Of a stretch of 64,000 nucleotides of DNA, positions 27,414-41,357 are shown one piece after another. The notes under the pieces are model-generated. The model saw only the letters and a program-made list of their open reading frames with translations, did not search any database and was not told where the DNA came from. Position 1 is the first letter of the stretch, and each line of letters starts with the position of its first letter. The stretch is from Basidiobolus meristosporus CBS 931.73 (lineage: Eukaryota; Basidiobolomycota; Basidiobolomycetes; Basidiobolales; Basidiobolaceae), in assembly GCA_002104905.1 (NCBI GenBank), contig MCFE01000344.1, positions 26,565 through 90,564 on the forward strand, read 5' to 3'. The position numbers and the translations under genes are program-made.

Positions 27414-28758
27414 TTCAAGAATCAGTAAGTTGAGTGTTACGCTTTCTGGTATGGGAGTTGCTCAGGCACAGTCCTCTCTAGGGCATATGTATACTTCTCC
27501 TCAAGAAGGCCAGAGCCTCTAATATTGAAAGCTGTTAGTTGAAGGAAACCTTGATATCAGCACAGATTTTGCTAGTCTATAGTGATATTTTTGGTTCAGA
27601 ATATGTAAGTATGAATGGCATCATCAAAGAAGCACCACAACTAACGTAGCAATATTAACTAGGTGCTAAGCTAAAGCCCACAAGTGTCAACATCAATGTA
27701 ATTTCCAAATCTTTGGTGGCTGTGATTTTGGAGAGAGTTGGATTTCATTGAGTCAGATACCAAGTACCTAGATTATGTAAGATAGGAGTTTGAGCTTAAC
27801 TGACATTAAAGAGAAATACACAATGGGTGTACATTTCTATGCAGCCATTGGTAAAGCAAACATATATCAAGTGTCAAAAACATCCATGTCCAGTAACATT
27901 AAAATGGCTGAAGAGATTCATTGGTCAAGGTGCTTGTTGTGTAAGTAATCACCAGGTACACATTCAATTTGCTTGGTTTTGGGGTAATATGTACAAGGTT
28001 GAGGCCAGTAAGTCACCAAAGAATTTGGTCATTTTAAGATTCCTACTACATTAACCCAAAGCATTTGACAGAATCATCAGAACACCAAAGTAAGATCAGG
28101 GCCAGGGGCTATACTGATGTGGTATGGAACATGCAAAACATGTGGGCCCTCTTATATCATACCCTGTGCAAATTATAAAGCCTAGCACCTGCTTTGTCAA
28201 AAACCATGAGCAGTACAAAATGTCTGGTAGTAAGCATTATGAGCCTTGAACAAACAAGTAGAAACACAAACAGAACCAAGATCGTTATCCTCCAGTAGTC
28301 TCTCCATTGACAGTCAGGGAACAATATCTTTTCAGTGCCTCCACCGGACTGGAGAGTGGGTTTCAAGGCTGACTGCACAACACGGGTGAACTTGATGCAA
28401 AAAAAGTCCACCCCATTCAATGGAACTCCCACCTCTGAGCCCATCAAGGCCCCCCCCCAAGTAAATCATATTCCGATTGATATCACAAAATTGGTAAGCA
28501 ACACTGCCATCGTAAGTAGGTCATTGAACATGAACAGAAACGCAAACAACTGAACACTTGGAGGTAAATGGTTATTTAACATCGATCGAAAACGGGCCAA
28601 CAAACGGTGTGGTGATACTCTATGTCCAATGGAGGCCTTTTCTCGGCTGGTTTGGGGTGGGTGAATATGGAGGGGTTCACGCGTAGTATACACCATGACA
28701 CCACACCAAGTGAAAGGTTGGTTAAAGATTGGATTAAGATTCGGATTACAAGGTGGGC
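27414..28758. other. Intergenic; weak minus-strand open frames
   Basis: No recognised gene. On the minus strand two short frames (28762-28466 and 28447-28157) contain hydrophobic stretches (for example ITILVLFVFLLVC) separated by a run of nine G/C at about 28450-28458. They could be remnants of a small membrane-protein gene or chance. No family motif supports them. Confidence 0.35.
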
Positions 28759-31006
<2,248 letters not shown>

Positions 31007-31659
31007 TTTCAGTTAGATGAACAAGCAGATGGTATGATGGTAGGGTTGAGTTAAGCTCGCTTCAAGCCAAAGTGAGTAATAAACTCAGGGGAATGGTATT
31101 TACTCAAAGATACTGGCGTAGTACCCAGTGCACTACCTATAATCTACCACGTTATACGGTAGGTATCTCCGAGCCACTTTAGGAAATTTCATGATATCCA
31201 CCAACACAAATACTGATCAGTCACATATTGACCACATTTACGATGCAGAATGGCAACTAGGGTTTGTATTTGGCTGCCTGATGACTGCTGAAAGTTCTGG
31301 GGCCTAATGCATATTTATGCCAATATCTAGTTCTCAATGTCCTTTGTATGCGATTCCGGCTAATCTGGCCAATAGGTGCCATCTCTGATATAACTGTCGT
31401 CTCCTGATTGGCGGCTTGTTTTAGCACTAATGTGTAGCAATATGCCATGAAACTTCCCCACTTTCCAGCGTTTGTTCGTTCATTAACTAATCAACCTTTA
31501 AGCACCGATTTGGAATTGGGAATTTCTATTCTTAGCAGGCTGGTATTTTGTTTTCTTAAATCCGCATATAGCAATGGTGAACATATTACATTTAATGATT
31601 GTTTCTTTTCCTTGGTTGTGGTTTGCCCGTATCTGTAAAAGCCCCTACCTGACTTCTAG
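31007..31659. promoter_or_regulatory. Divergent promoter region, GCK-III kinase / Cdc42 effector
   Basis: These 653 bp lie between oppositely oriented start codons. No specific motif is recognised. Both neighbours belong to Cdc42/STE20 polarity signalling, so joint control is a reasonable inference. Confidence 0.45.
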
Positions 31660-32090
31660 ATGAGCTTCTTGAAACGATGCAGTTGCTTTGGCAACAATGA
31701 CGACGTGCTCCTATCAGAATTACCAAACCGATATGGCCAAGCACACAAACCTAATAACAACAGGAATAAGCGCAAAATAGACAAGAGTGCGATAGGAAAG
31801 CCGTCGAATTTCCAAGTAATGTTGACTCATTCCCCAAGTGTTGCGTACTGATTTGACTGATTTTCCTTCTACTTTGCCCACATATAGCATACTGGGCATA
31901 TTGGTAATTATTGAGAAGACCTCGGTATATACTAGTCTTTTCCCTAACACATTCACTTTAAGGCATCTCCGAACTGCAAAGTGGAGTGGTTGACCGGGTC
32001 GACGTAAGTGCCTTAGCAACTCCACTTTATTTCTGCTATCTTACTTTGTAGACTTGTGTAGCCCGAGAAAATCAAGAAACAAATGGCTGA
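31660..32090 (+). CDS. Small CRIB-motif Cdc42 effector, SPEC/CDC42SE-like
   Basis: An 83-residue protein from four exons (31660-31815, 31888-31903, 31963-32003, 32052-32090; 252 nt, in frame). A cysteine-containing N terminus (MSFLKRCSCFG) resembles the lipid-anchored start of animal SPEC proteins. A basic stretch (NKRKIDKSAIG) leads into the CRIB core KPSNF, completed across two splices as QHTGHIG. That pattern is ISxPxx(F)xHxxHxG, the Cdc42/Rac-GTP binding motif. Order and spacing match CDC42SE1/2 (RRRRIDRSMIGEPTNF then HTAHVG). It has no kinase or other domain, so it would act as a membrane-anchored Cdc42 adaptor. One coding exon is only 16 nt. The C terminus after the CRIB has no recognisable domain. 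The family assignment is by eye. Confidence 0.82.
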
Positions 32091-32349
32091 AATTGCTGCA
32101 GTCTTGAACTTTGATGATTTAATAACCCCAGAGCTTGAGTCTATCCAGCGAGACAATCCAACCAAGGAGGCACCTACTCACAAAGCTGAAGTGTCGAGAA
32201 AAGAAACCGATACCAACGCGGTAACACACTCCAGTTCAGTCCACCCTCCTACAAACCGACCACTAATTTCGTCTGTTTTAGACAGTAAATTAACAATACG
32301 TTGTTCCAGCCAGAGAAGAAGAAAAATATTCCTTCGATGCCATCACTAA
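32083..32349 (+). CDS. Possible small ORF overlapping the Cdc42-effector stop
   Basis: An open frame of 88 codons starts with ATG at 32083, overlapping the upstream gene's last codons (ATGGCTGA shared). Its first ~60 residues are acidic and Ser/Thr/Pro-rich and look protein-like (NFDDLITPELESIQ). No family is recognised. It could be an alternative 3' exon of the effector gene in another frame, a separate gene, or chance. Confidence 0.25.
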   Translation: MAEIAAVLNFDDLITPELESIQRDNPTKEAPTHKAEVSRKETDTNAVTHSSSVHPPTNRPLISSVLDSKLTIRCSSQRRRKIFLRCHH

Positions 32350-32830
32350 ATACTGATAATCGCTCCACGCTTGTCCTGACCCCTTCCAGCCATATCCCAC
32401 TATCTAGGTATAATTTCTTGAATGAGCAATCCACTGTATTCTCCCACCTTTTTATCCACAACCATGTATTCTCTTTATAACTCAAGTATTGTAATCCACT
32501 AAAACTGAAATTTTGCGAGATTCTCCCCTACGGACCACTGCTTGCGACGGCCCTTGTTTGCGTAGCGCATTCTTGGCAACATGTAATCTAGCCCTGTTCC
32601 CAGTAAAGCAAAGCTGAAATGCGCAATTGTGCCAAACCACGGATTGATTAGTAATTTATGGCCACCGCCCTTATAGGATGACGCAAACTAGGGAACTGGG
32701 TGATTTTGGTTTAACTGACAAATTTTCGGATGATACGAATGTTTACCATCTAGTACACTCCAGGTTATATCGTGACTTAGGCCGCCCTCGTAAACCTTTC
32801 CCTCAGCTGAAACCCCCCGATTCAACTTCA
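32350..32830. other. Intergenic spacer before TXNL1
   Basis: No gene is recognised. An open frame begins upstream at 32678 in the TXNL1 phase, but the family's N terminus fits the ATG at 32831. Confidence 0.45.
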
Positions 32831-34224
32831 ATGAGCTTTGTTAAAGTCATCCATTCCCAGCCGGAGTACCAGACACTTCTCAACTCCGCACCCGCCACCA
32901 AACTGGTACCTTTCGCCGTTGACCGCGTTCTTATTGTAGCCTCGACTAAAACACTGCTTTCCCCCCTTTCTGAACCAGGTTGTGGTAGACTTCACCGCCA
33001 AATGTAAGCCCCCTTGAAGTCGTTGTGTTAGTTCGTCTAGATTAAACTCTGAACAATAGGGTGTCAGCCATGTCAGATCATCGGACCCATCTTCAACAAC
33101 CTTAGCTCGAAATATAGAAATGTCACTTTTGCCAAGGTCGACGTTGACGATGTGCAGGTATTTACGGACTTTTGGATTGAGGTGAACGGTTGATCAGAAG
33201 GCACTCAACCAGTCTTACTTAATAGGAGGTTGCCCAGGCCGCAGGTGTTAGCTCCATGTATGCATTCCATCCCTTTAAACCATACTGTACAGTCGTACTA
33301 AATCTCTGCATTCGGTTGTTGCTCCGCCGACTTCCAGGCCTACTTTCCAAGTAACCAGATTCTCCGCATTTGGACGTTGGATTTTCTCGTACTGATCATT
33401 CGCTCTTCACAGTTTTTCAAGAACAAGGCGAAGATTGCCGAGCTAAAGGGAGCCAACCCCCAGCAGCTCGAGGCCCTGATTGTTCAGCACCAGGGCGACG
33501 TTGAGGATGAATCTAGCAGCTTCAATATTCCCGGCCATGTATGTTCCACTGTCACCTATGCACAGACCAACCGACGCACCTCTTACGAAATGCACCTTTT
33601 CTAGTCCGACATCACGGAGTTCGTCACAGTCAACCAGCTGGAGTGCCTCAACCAAAAATCCAACCACACCATTCGCAACATCTTCAAAAAAGATGCCAGC
33701 TACTTAGAAAGTGATGTAGACGAGCAGCTGATCATTTCAGTTCCCTTCAACCAAGCGGTCAAGGTCCATTCCATCAAGCTAGTCGCATCCAAAGGTAAAT
33801 ACACCCTCGTACTCGATTAGGGGGACCGGCAGAGCGACAACTAAGGGCATCTTATCGATTTTAGTTCAATCCGCCCCCAAGACCATCAAGCTCTTCTGCA
33901 ACCGTTTAACCCTCGGCTTTGATGAGGTGGATGATATTCAGGAGACACAGACCTTGGAGCTGACCGAGGCGGATTACGAGGAGAATGCCGTGATCCCCTT
34001 GCGCTTCGTAAAATTCCAAAATGTGTCTAGCATCATTGTAAGTGCTTCACAGTCGGGAGTTTTGGGCGAATGCGAACTAACCTTGCCTCCTTCTCTCAAC
34101 GCAGCTCTTTGTGGAGGATAATCTTGGCGACGAGGAGACCACGCAGCTCCAGCAAGTGGTGTTCATCGGCTCACCCATTGAGACCACCAAGATGAGTGAT
34201 TTAAAGAGCCAGAGCGCTCACTAA
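32831..34224 (+). CDS. Thioredoxin-like protein 1 (TXNL1) with PITH domain
   Basis: A thioredoxin fused to a proteasome-interacting PITH domain; TXNL1 binds the 26S proteasome in other eukaryotes. The start gives MSFVKVIHSQPEYQTLL, then VVVDFTAKW with active site WCQPC across an intron (Gln where classical thioredoxin has Gly), and FAKVDVDDVQ. After further introns come SSMPTFQFFKNKAKIAELKGAN. The second half is PITH: TVNQLECLNQKSNHTI, LESDVDEQLIISVPFNQ, VKVHSIKL, APKTIKLFCNRLTLGFDEVDD, PLRFVKFQNVSSIILFVEDN and ETTKMSDLK near the C terminus, which is the canonical ending of the family. About seven introns interrupt it. Its role as a proteasome-linked redox protein complements the proteasome beta-5 gene in this window, though they are 30 kb apart. 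Confidence 0.92.
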
Positions 34225-34458
34225 GTAATACTTAATCCTACTATTCACAATAAAAAGAATCGAACCATGATTGGGCCTGCATATATTATCAGAGAAGTCG
34301 AAAACCATCCCTTTTTTTCTCGAAATGGTCGATCCGCTCACCAGATAGGGAATTCCCACAGAGGCAACCAATCTGCCAGCGTGCTAGATACCAGGAAACT
34401 TTGTGTCCCTTGCCAGCTATTTTCCCACTTTAGTTTCTTTCCAACCCAAACCACGAAG

Positions 34459-36472
34459 ATGAGACACCGATCGAACCTGTTGGAGAATTTAAGAGCTCGC
34501 GAGAACGGCGAGTATTTTGGGCGAGAGAGCCCACTTCTGGCTGGTATGACCCCGTTGTTTCCTTCTCTCCCACGATCACCTCAAGGAGCTTTCTAATTCA
34601 CTCCCACTTTGTTCTTTACAGAGCGGCGGCTATACTCCAATCCGACATACCTGACCGAGAGGCTCACATTGACGAACATCCTTTCGGAGCACACCGGCTG
34701 CGTAAACACCGTCAACTGGAATGAGACGGGGGAATTGCTGGTCTCCGGTTCGGACGATACTAAGCTTTGCATTTGGAAGTATCCGGAAGGTAGTTTACTT
34801 AGTAGCATCGAGACCGATCACGAAGCAAACATATTCTGCACGAAATTCATGCCTTCTACCAATAGCCAAGTGGTGATTTCGTGTGCTGGCGACAATGTGG
34901 TGAAGGTGTGGGATGTGTGGAAAGACGAAGGTGCGTGTCGACACACATACAAATGCAACTTGGCCAGCACCAAACGCATCGTCACCGAGCCAGGAAATCC
35001 CTACGTATTTCTTACGTGCAGCGAAGACGGTAAGTGCATGGCTTCTACCAGTCGTCCGAGCCCCCAACTAACCCAGCCTCCGATGATGCCTTAGGCACCG
35101 TCCGGAACTTCGATCTCAGGGAGTCCCACCAGTGCCAGAGCGTATGTCGCACAAATCTGGTGGTCAACTTCCGACCCTACTTGATCGAGCTGAACTCAAT
35201 CACCTTGAACCCCATTCACCCCCAATACATCGCCATCGGCGGAGGGGATCCATATGTGTATCTATGGGACAGGAGAATGGTCAGTGCGAAAACTGCCCTG
35301 GATCCTCGGCACCAGATGGAGTACTGTGTCAAGAAGTTCAAGCCGAACAAAAGCAAATCCGACCACGTCACGGCGGTGAAGTTCAGCGAAAGCAACGGCC
35401 GGGAGTTGCTCGGCAGCTGGTCCAATGACTTTGTGCATCTTTTCGACATCCACGAAAGCAAGGAGAAGGTGGGCACTGAGAAGCCCCCCACCAAGGTCAG
35501 GAGAAACTCGTGCACGTACCTTGATAGCAAACGAAAGAAATCAAGGTATGCCGAGGACTCCGAGAGCGACGACTGCGAGTTGCACACTTCCGAGCCCAGC
35601 CTGGACCAGACGGAGGACCCAAGCTCGGAGGAAGACATCGATTTCAACCAACTCACTGAGCTGATTCAGAATGACTGGGAGGATCAAGAGTTGCTTTCCG
35701 AGTCGGAGGGTGCCCAGAGCGAGGTCGGTTCTGAGGTAGAGCAGGGGCTGGATCTTATCACAAGCCGGATAATGGAGGCGAACAGCGACATCGATAGCTC
35801 CGATGTCATGGAGGCCATCGAGAGCTTTTTAGACGGGGATTCTGGAGACGAGTCCAGCGACGAGGACTTCACCTCGGAATACAAGAACATACAGACGATC
35901 TTCAACTCGGTGATCGAGGAAGTGAGGGAATCGACCACGTACAAGGGACACTGCAACGTCCAAACGATCAAGGATGTGAACTTCTATGGACCGAACGACG
36001 AATACGTCATATCGGGCAGCGACGACGGGAACTTCTTTATCTGGGACAAGAAGTCGCGGAGGATTGTTCAAATCCTGAAAGGCGATGAGGATGTAGTCAA
36101 CTGTATTCAGGTAAGTTCTGCAACTTCAATATCAACAGCCGATCCTAACGACAGCCCCATCAGGGACATCCATTCGAACCGGCCATTGCCGTCTCCGGCA
36201 TCGATTCCACAATCAAGATCTTCACACCACAAGTACAGGGGCCACATGAGGAATTTGAGCCCACGGTCAACGGCGCCCCAGCCACCAGTCCGAATCACGT
36301 ATGGAGCAGCAAGTCCTTGTTGGCCAGGGAAGAGGAAATCGTCATGTCCAACGAGAACAGACGACAAGAAGGAATCTGGGGTGCCCCCATCACCGGATCC
36401 TTTTTAAGATTCCTCCTTACCAGAGCAGGAGCTATTGATTCTAGTTCCGATGACATGGACCAGAATAGCTAG
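34459..36472 (+). CDS. WD40 protein of the DCAF6/DCAF8 family (CUL4-DDB1 receptor)
   Basis: A putative substrate receptor of CUL4-DDB1 ubiquitin ligase. The first exon starts at 34459 (MRHRSNLLENLRARENGEYF) and splices to ERRLYSNPTYLTERLTL. Early blades read HTGCVNTVNWNETGELLVSGSDDTKLCIW and HEANIFCTKFMP, then CSEDGTVRNFDLRE. LWDRRM is a WDxR-type motif that contacts DDB1. The C-terminal blades are NDEYVISGSDDGNFFIWDKKSRRIVQILKGDEDVVNCIQ and, after an intron, GHPFEPAIAVSGIDSTIKIFTP, a signature of DCAF6/8. A long acidic Ser/Glu/Asp-rich insert (about genomic 35480-35930) lies between blade groups, as in DCAF6. At least three introns are present. Family assignment is good; the choice between DCAF6 and DCAF8 is not. 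Confidence 0.88.
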
Positions 36473-36649
36473 AGAGTTTGTGAATATTTGATGTTGTAAA
36501 TTTGCTCCTGTTTCCTGTTTTATTACCAAGCAAAATTAAACCCGATGTGACTGATCAATCGTCCCGGGAAAAATGGTCCTAATTTCATGACCCTATCCTG
36601 CACGTATACTTGGACTGATACGGGCTTGTATTTCTTTACTATCACGAAT

Positions 36650-36999
36650 ATGGAACCATCTCACGAAAAATCCCCCTCTGACTTTCTCAAGCACATCATC
36701 GGACATCCAGTCCAAGTAAAGCTGAACTCCGGCGTTGACTACAGAGGTAAGGGCATCCTTTGGCTGCTGTGATCTATCAGCCTAACTCAACAAACCTAGG
36801 GATTCTCGCGTGCCTGGACGGTTACATGAACATTGCCCTCGAACAGACCGAAGAATATGTCAACGGGCAGCTGAAGAATAAATACGGAGATGCTTTCATC
36901 AGAGGGAATAACGGTATGTCTCCTTCGATTTTGCTCCCACTCTCGGTAGAGATGCTGACTTCCCCTCTAGTACTTTACATCAGCTCCTTGAAACAGTAG
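36650..36999 (+). CDS. LSM6: U6 snRNA-associated Sm-like protein LSm6
   Basis: A subunit of the LSm1-7 (mRNA decay) and LSm2-8 (U6 snRNA) rings. Two introns are removed (donors GGTAAGG at about 36748 and GTATGT at about 36914) to give 79 residues, the usual length. Sm1 reads FLKHIIGHPVQVKLNSGVDYRG and continues LACLDGYMNIALEQTEEY. Sm2 contains DAFIRGNNVLYIS, where the RG pair contacts RNA. It is followed by a (GT)n microsatellite and BolA3. Confidence 0.94.
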
Positions 37000-37071
37000 C
37001 AGATATATGAATCTCCATGTTGGTGGCAAATGTAATAGATAAAATCTTCCTCGTCTTCCCCATTTAACAGC

Positions 37072-37074
<3 letters not shown>

Positions 37075-37120
<46 letters not shown>
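37075..37120. repeat. (GT)23 microsatellite
   Basis: An uninterrupted run of 46 bp of GT lies 75 bp after the LSm6 stop, between it and the BolA3 gene. Confidence 0.98.
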
Positions 37121-37122
<2 letters not shown>

Positions 37123-37316
37123 ATAAATCTACATATAAAGGTCGAATGGATTTTCTTAACGTAAAGATACACGCTTCCAAACGAATTGCAAAGATCCATC
37201 TAAATGAAACATGATGGACATTGGATAAATCTATGACTAATTGATGGTGAAAATTTTCTCATGATATCTGGTGCATGGACGTTGCCACCGTATCTCACAC
37301 CCTCCCTCAGTTTACC

Positions 37317-37695
37317 ATGTTTGCTCAGCTACGACAGATCGCCAGAACTTCCGTGCCACGCGCCTCAGCCCAGAAGCTCTTCTACTCCACCGAGTCCATG
37401 AACGCTGGGGAGAAGTTGCTTTTCAACAAACTCAAAGAACAATTCACCCCCTCGAGCCTCCATGTTCACGACATCTCCGGTATGTAAAGCACTGTGGTAA
37501 ACTGGCCCTCCTTCAACAACACACCTAATAACCTTGTCCTTCTAAGGTGGTTGCGGCTCCATGTATGCTATCGAGATAGTGTCCAAGAACTTTGAGGGAC
37601 TCTCGCTGGTCAAGCAACATCGCTTGGTTACCGAGTTCCTTGCCGAAGACATCAAGCAGATGCATGGTATCCAATTGAAGACCTCTGCCAAATGA
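37317..37695 (+). CDS. BolA-like protein 3, mitochondrial
   Basis: A mitochondrial iron-sulfur cluster factor that works with glutaredoxin/Nfu to load [4Fe-4S] targets. One intron (about 37480-37546) is removed to give 103 residues. The N terminus MFAQLRQIARTSVPRASAQK is a classical matrix targeting sequence, which is why I chose this ATG over the in-frame one at 37275. The BolA domain contains FTPSSLHVHDISGGCGSMYAIEI, with the conserved Cys at about 57. It ends with KQHRLVTEFLAEDIKQMHG, whose His (about 94) is a known cluster ligand. The GGCGxMY motif is characteristic of BolA3/Aim1. Confidence 0.9.
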
Positions 37696-37954
37696 GCCAA
37701 GCCTCTGGGGTAGCATGTATCTCCCATCCCCACATAAATATTGCATAAATTAATTTCAACCATTTTACTTTGAAATACATCTACGTATTAAGAGGCGGGG
37801 GAGTTGAAAAGTATAAAATGCTAAGTTGAAAGTGGCTTCAATGTACAGAAGAAAACAAACCAATAATGAAGAATATCTACGACATTAGAATAGAAGATCA
37901 TGTAGCGTATGTATATGTATGTGTATCGTCAAGCAAAAATTAACCACATCATCC

Positions 37955-40119
37955 TCACTCGATTACCTCGAGCTTGGGTCGCTTTCGACGATCATCCTCG
38001 TCGTATGAATAATCTGCAGGCCGCGTGTTGGAATTCGTGGCAAACATGATTGAGGGAATAATGGTGGCTCCGTGTTGCCCTGATCCGTCATTGGGGATGG
38101 CAATCCCCGCCATCATCGAGAGATTGTATCCATTGTTCTGCGCCATGTTCATCACTGGAATGCTAGAAAATGTAGATCCCATCGACATGGCAGTTGAGGT
38201 GGAAGGGTTGGACGAGCTACCCTCCTCGTTATTTCCGTTCAGGAAATTTCCTGACATCAGCGTGCTTGCAAGAGCAGGGAAGGGGTTGGGATTACGTCCA
38301 ATGTGATTCATGTCTCGCATAGAATGAAGGTGCATGCAATACTTCTCTAGCATACCGTAGAGGCCAGCTTTGGAAAAGGGTTTGGCAAGGATATCGTTCA
38401 TACCGTTTGCAAGATAGGTCATACAGTCGTTTTCGGTTGTATTCGAGGTCATCGAGATGATGGGTGTGATTGCATCAAATTGTCGAATCCTTGTCGTAGC
38501 CGATACTCCATCCAAGTTGGGCATTACAATATCCTGTGGAGTAATTATTTGTTAGTAAAAATACGGATTGAGCAACACCATGGGTAGGGCTTACCATAAG
38601 AACTATGTCGTATTTTTCTAGATTCATCCTGTTGACTGCCGCTACTCCATCTGTAGCAACATCAAACGAGCAGCCAAATATTTCCAGAAGTTTGGTACTA
38701 AGTCTTCTGCAAACTGCATCATCTTCCACCAATAGAACTTTTGGAGGAGTTGCCCAGTTGGTAATGAATGATCCTTTGCGAAGCTGTCTGTTCTCTGTGT
38801 TGGCTTTGCTTTCATTATTGCTATCGCCTAATGTGCTTCCCATACCTCCGGTATGTATATCTCCGTTGTTCATCGAGGGAACAGAAAAGTTGAATGGCTT
38901 TTCATTTATGTTTTCACGACTCTCGAGCTGGTTTAAGGAGATCTCCAGGTTTTCTATGTTGTGTTGATTAAACGTACCGTCGGTATTTCCGTACCCACCC
39001 ATAGGAACACCAGTATTGCTCATGCCATTTGAATTGCTGTTGTACATCCCTCCCGGCATTGGAACGGTGAACTGGGATAGGGTGGTATTGGCAAACTCCT
39101 GCAGGGACTGTGCCCTCTTGGAGAAGTCATCAACCTGGTTGAGTGACACCTTGGATAGCTCGTTGTAAGAGTTGAGCAGCTTCATCGTGTCAGCAGAAGT
39201 GTTTGTGCTCGAGAACGATGGCACGTAGCCAGAGTTCTCGGCCGAGCTCTTTTGCTCTCGGTTGCGATCTAGAAATAAAGCCGGTAAATTATATGGCTCT
39301 AGAGAAAGGCTGCTCTAGAATACCTACTGGAATCTTGATTCAGAATATACTGAACTATGTTCTGAAGCATTTGATCCTGGGCGACCATGTTTTTTCGGAA
39401 GCTAATGATCTCGTCTACCATCACTTGGTAATTTTTACTCAGCATTTGTAGATAGTTTCCCATATCGCTCTGCATCTTTGAGACGGAGTAAACCTGCCCT
39501 TGAAGATCGTCAGCAACTACCCGGACCTCTTCGGGTAACAAACTGGTTCCAATGCCACCCATGCCGGGCTTATTCTTATTCGGAATTTTTCTCTGGATTC
39601 GTGGTGCGCGGTTAGAGACGCGTACATACAAGACACGCTTTAGAGAAATATATGGTACCTTGATAGATTCTAGCAAATCACATTTGTTGTACTGGAAACT
39701 TGGATGTTGGAATTCCCAAGCCTGGAAATAAGGAATAGGTTAGATCAACACCAGCTCAGCCTGCTAAGAGGAAAACAAGCAAAAAACGCGTACGTTTTCG
39801 CCGTAGGGCTTGTTGGAATCGTCGGTATTCTTGACCTTGTGGAAATCGTACTTATTCAGCTGACGAACAAAACTGGCGAAATTACTATGTTTGAAGTGTT
39901 TGGGGAGGATAGATTTGGCGAATTCGTTTTGTTCCTTCACTACAAAGGTATCTCCGTTCATCCCCCACGATACGATGTGGCCGTATGTGGTATCTTCGAG
40001 CATTCTAGGAGAGGGATACAGGACCCATGAATACAAGGAAACAAGACTTGGAAAAGAAAATGAGGGGGGTACCTATACAACTTCTTCACGAAGTCGGGAA
40101 CGCCTGGAGCGGTGGACAT
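37955..40119 (-). CDS. SKN7: Skn7/Prr1-type response regulator with HSF DNA-binding domain
   Basis: A fungal two-component output factor controlling oxidative-stress and cell-wall genes. The N-terminal HSF-type domain is built from exons reading STAPGVPDFVKKLYR, then YGHIVSWGMNGDTFVV, FAKSILPKHFKHSNFASFVR, QLNKYDFHKV and, after another intron, WEFQHPSFQ. A coiled-coil region follows (about genomic 39550-39350), then a Gln/Asn/Gly-rich linker. The receiver domain reads PKVLLVEDDAVCRRLSTKLLE and LEKYDIVLM. An intron falls just before the phospho-acceptor Asp (DIVMPNLDG), and the domain closes with ITPIISMTSN and DILAKPFSK, with conserved Thr/Ser and Lys. Four introns are evident. The stop at 37955 makes it convergent with BolA3. 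An upstream sensor kinase and Ypd1-type phosphotransfer protein are not in this window. Confidence 0.95.
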
Positions 40120-41357
40120 AATGAATTCAAAAGAGCTTTTCTAAGCTAACTTAAACTTTAAAAGACCCAGCGAAAACAGGGTTGATAAACTCGAAACTGG
40201 CGGTCGAACTAGTGACAGGGAGAAAAGAAGAAAGCACCCAACGTGGGGAACAGATGGATTTTAGGAATTTATGACAGTTTGAAGTGCGATTGAATCATGA
40301 TTGGTGAGTAGGGCTCCACATAAAGGAATCAAATCATCTCATGCAAATCATGGGTTGGGATTGGAAAAATCTTTCGAATCGAAATGATAGCACCTCTTCT
40401 CGGTACAAATCAAGTCGGCTCTTTCCGGACTGGATATTTTCCATAGGCTTCCTTTGACTAATCAAGAATTGTCATACGATGGTGCCCTTCAGGTAGGCGA
40501 AGTTGACAGGGTCATTGCAACGGCAGTCACTCTCCGCAATCCAGACTCGCCCATGGCACCACAAACCTGAATTCATGGTTGAAACGTAGGACAATCTTGA
40601 GGACATCTGGTGTGAGGAGATAGCAACTCGCAAAGTACAGTAGTAATTTCATGCATACTGCTCTCTCCACTTCATGCATATTCAGAGAACCGCTCTCTCC
40701 GCTTCATGCGGGGAAATCGCGTACGCCATTGGGTATATATGTAGATACTGACCATATATATATGTATATATATATGTTGCCTATAAATCATTTGGAGCCT
40801 TCCTGAATAGAGATTCCCTTAATCTGATGAGAGTGGTGTAGTGAAATGAGAGTGGGGCAGTGAGATGAGATTCCCTAAAACCGATGAAAATGATGCTCTC
40901 TTGGTGGCTAAAAGCTTATCATCAGCAAGATTATTGCTGTAATGTGAGACGAGGAAATGAGTAACGCAGCCCACGTTCATTTGCATCAATGCTCGCCTCC
41001 AAAACATCGCCGTATCAAGCCTATCGTGGGCCTAGAGCCGGCCTATCTCCCCCAAATTGAAGTAGCGTTGTTATTAGTTCAACAGCCATGCATCTCTCCT
41101 TCATTACTCCTTCTATATTATTATACTATCATCCTTCTATACTAATCGTTTAACCATATGCGACAGTTCCCTACGATCTGAGCCGATACACGTTACACGA
41201 CACACGTTGCTTTCCCTACACTAGCAATCTTCAAGTCGCCACTCCCTTTTCACGGTATCCAGCAGTCGTTAGGCCGGATGATGTCATTCATATTCGTTTA
41301 TTGCTTGTTCGAATATCAAGACACTGCAAGTCACGAAGGATCTTCATAGTTGGATGG
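40120..41357. other. Intergenic region with simple repeats
   Basis: No gene is recognised. It contains imperfect short repeats of CTCTCTCCRCTTCATGC (about 40660-40710), an AT-rich TATATATG tract (about 40735-40785) and GAGAGTGGYGYAGTGARATGAGA repeats (about 40827-40870). The left part must include the SKN7 promoter. Confidence 0.5.

Noticed and set aside
35216-35656. Long antisense open frames over the DCAF, SKN7, RPAP1 and retroelement genes
   Set aside because: They are reflections of codon composition on the opposite strand and carry no motifs.
37020-37032. GGTGGCAAA, identical to the yeast proteasome control element
   Set aside because: It lies in the LSm6 3' flank, not near a proteasome gene, so it is likely chance.
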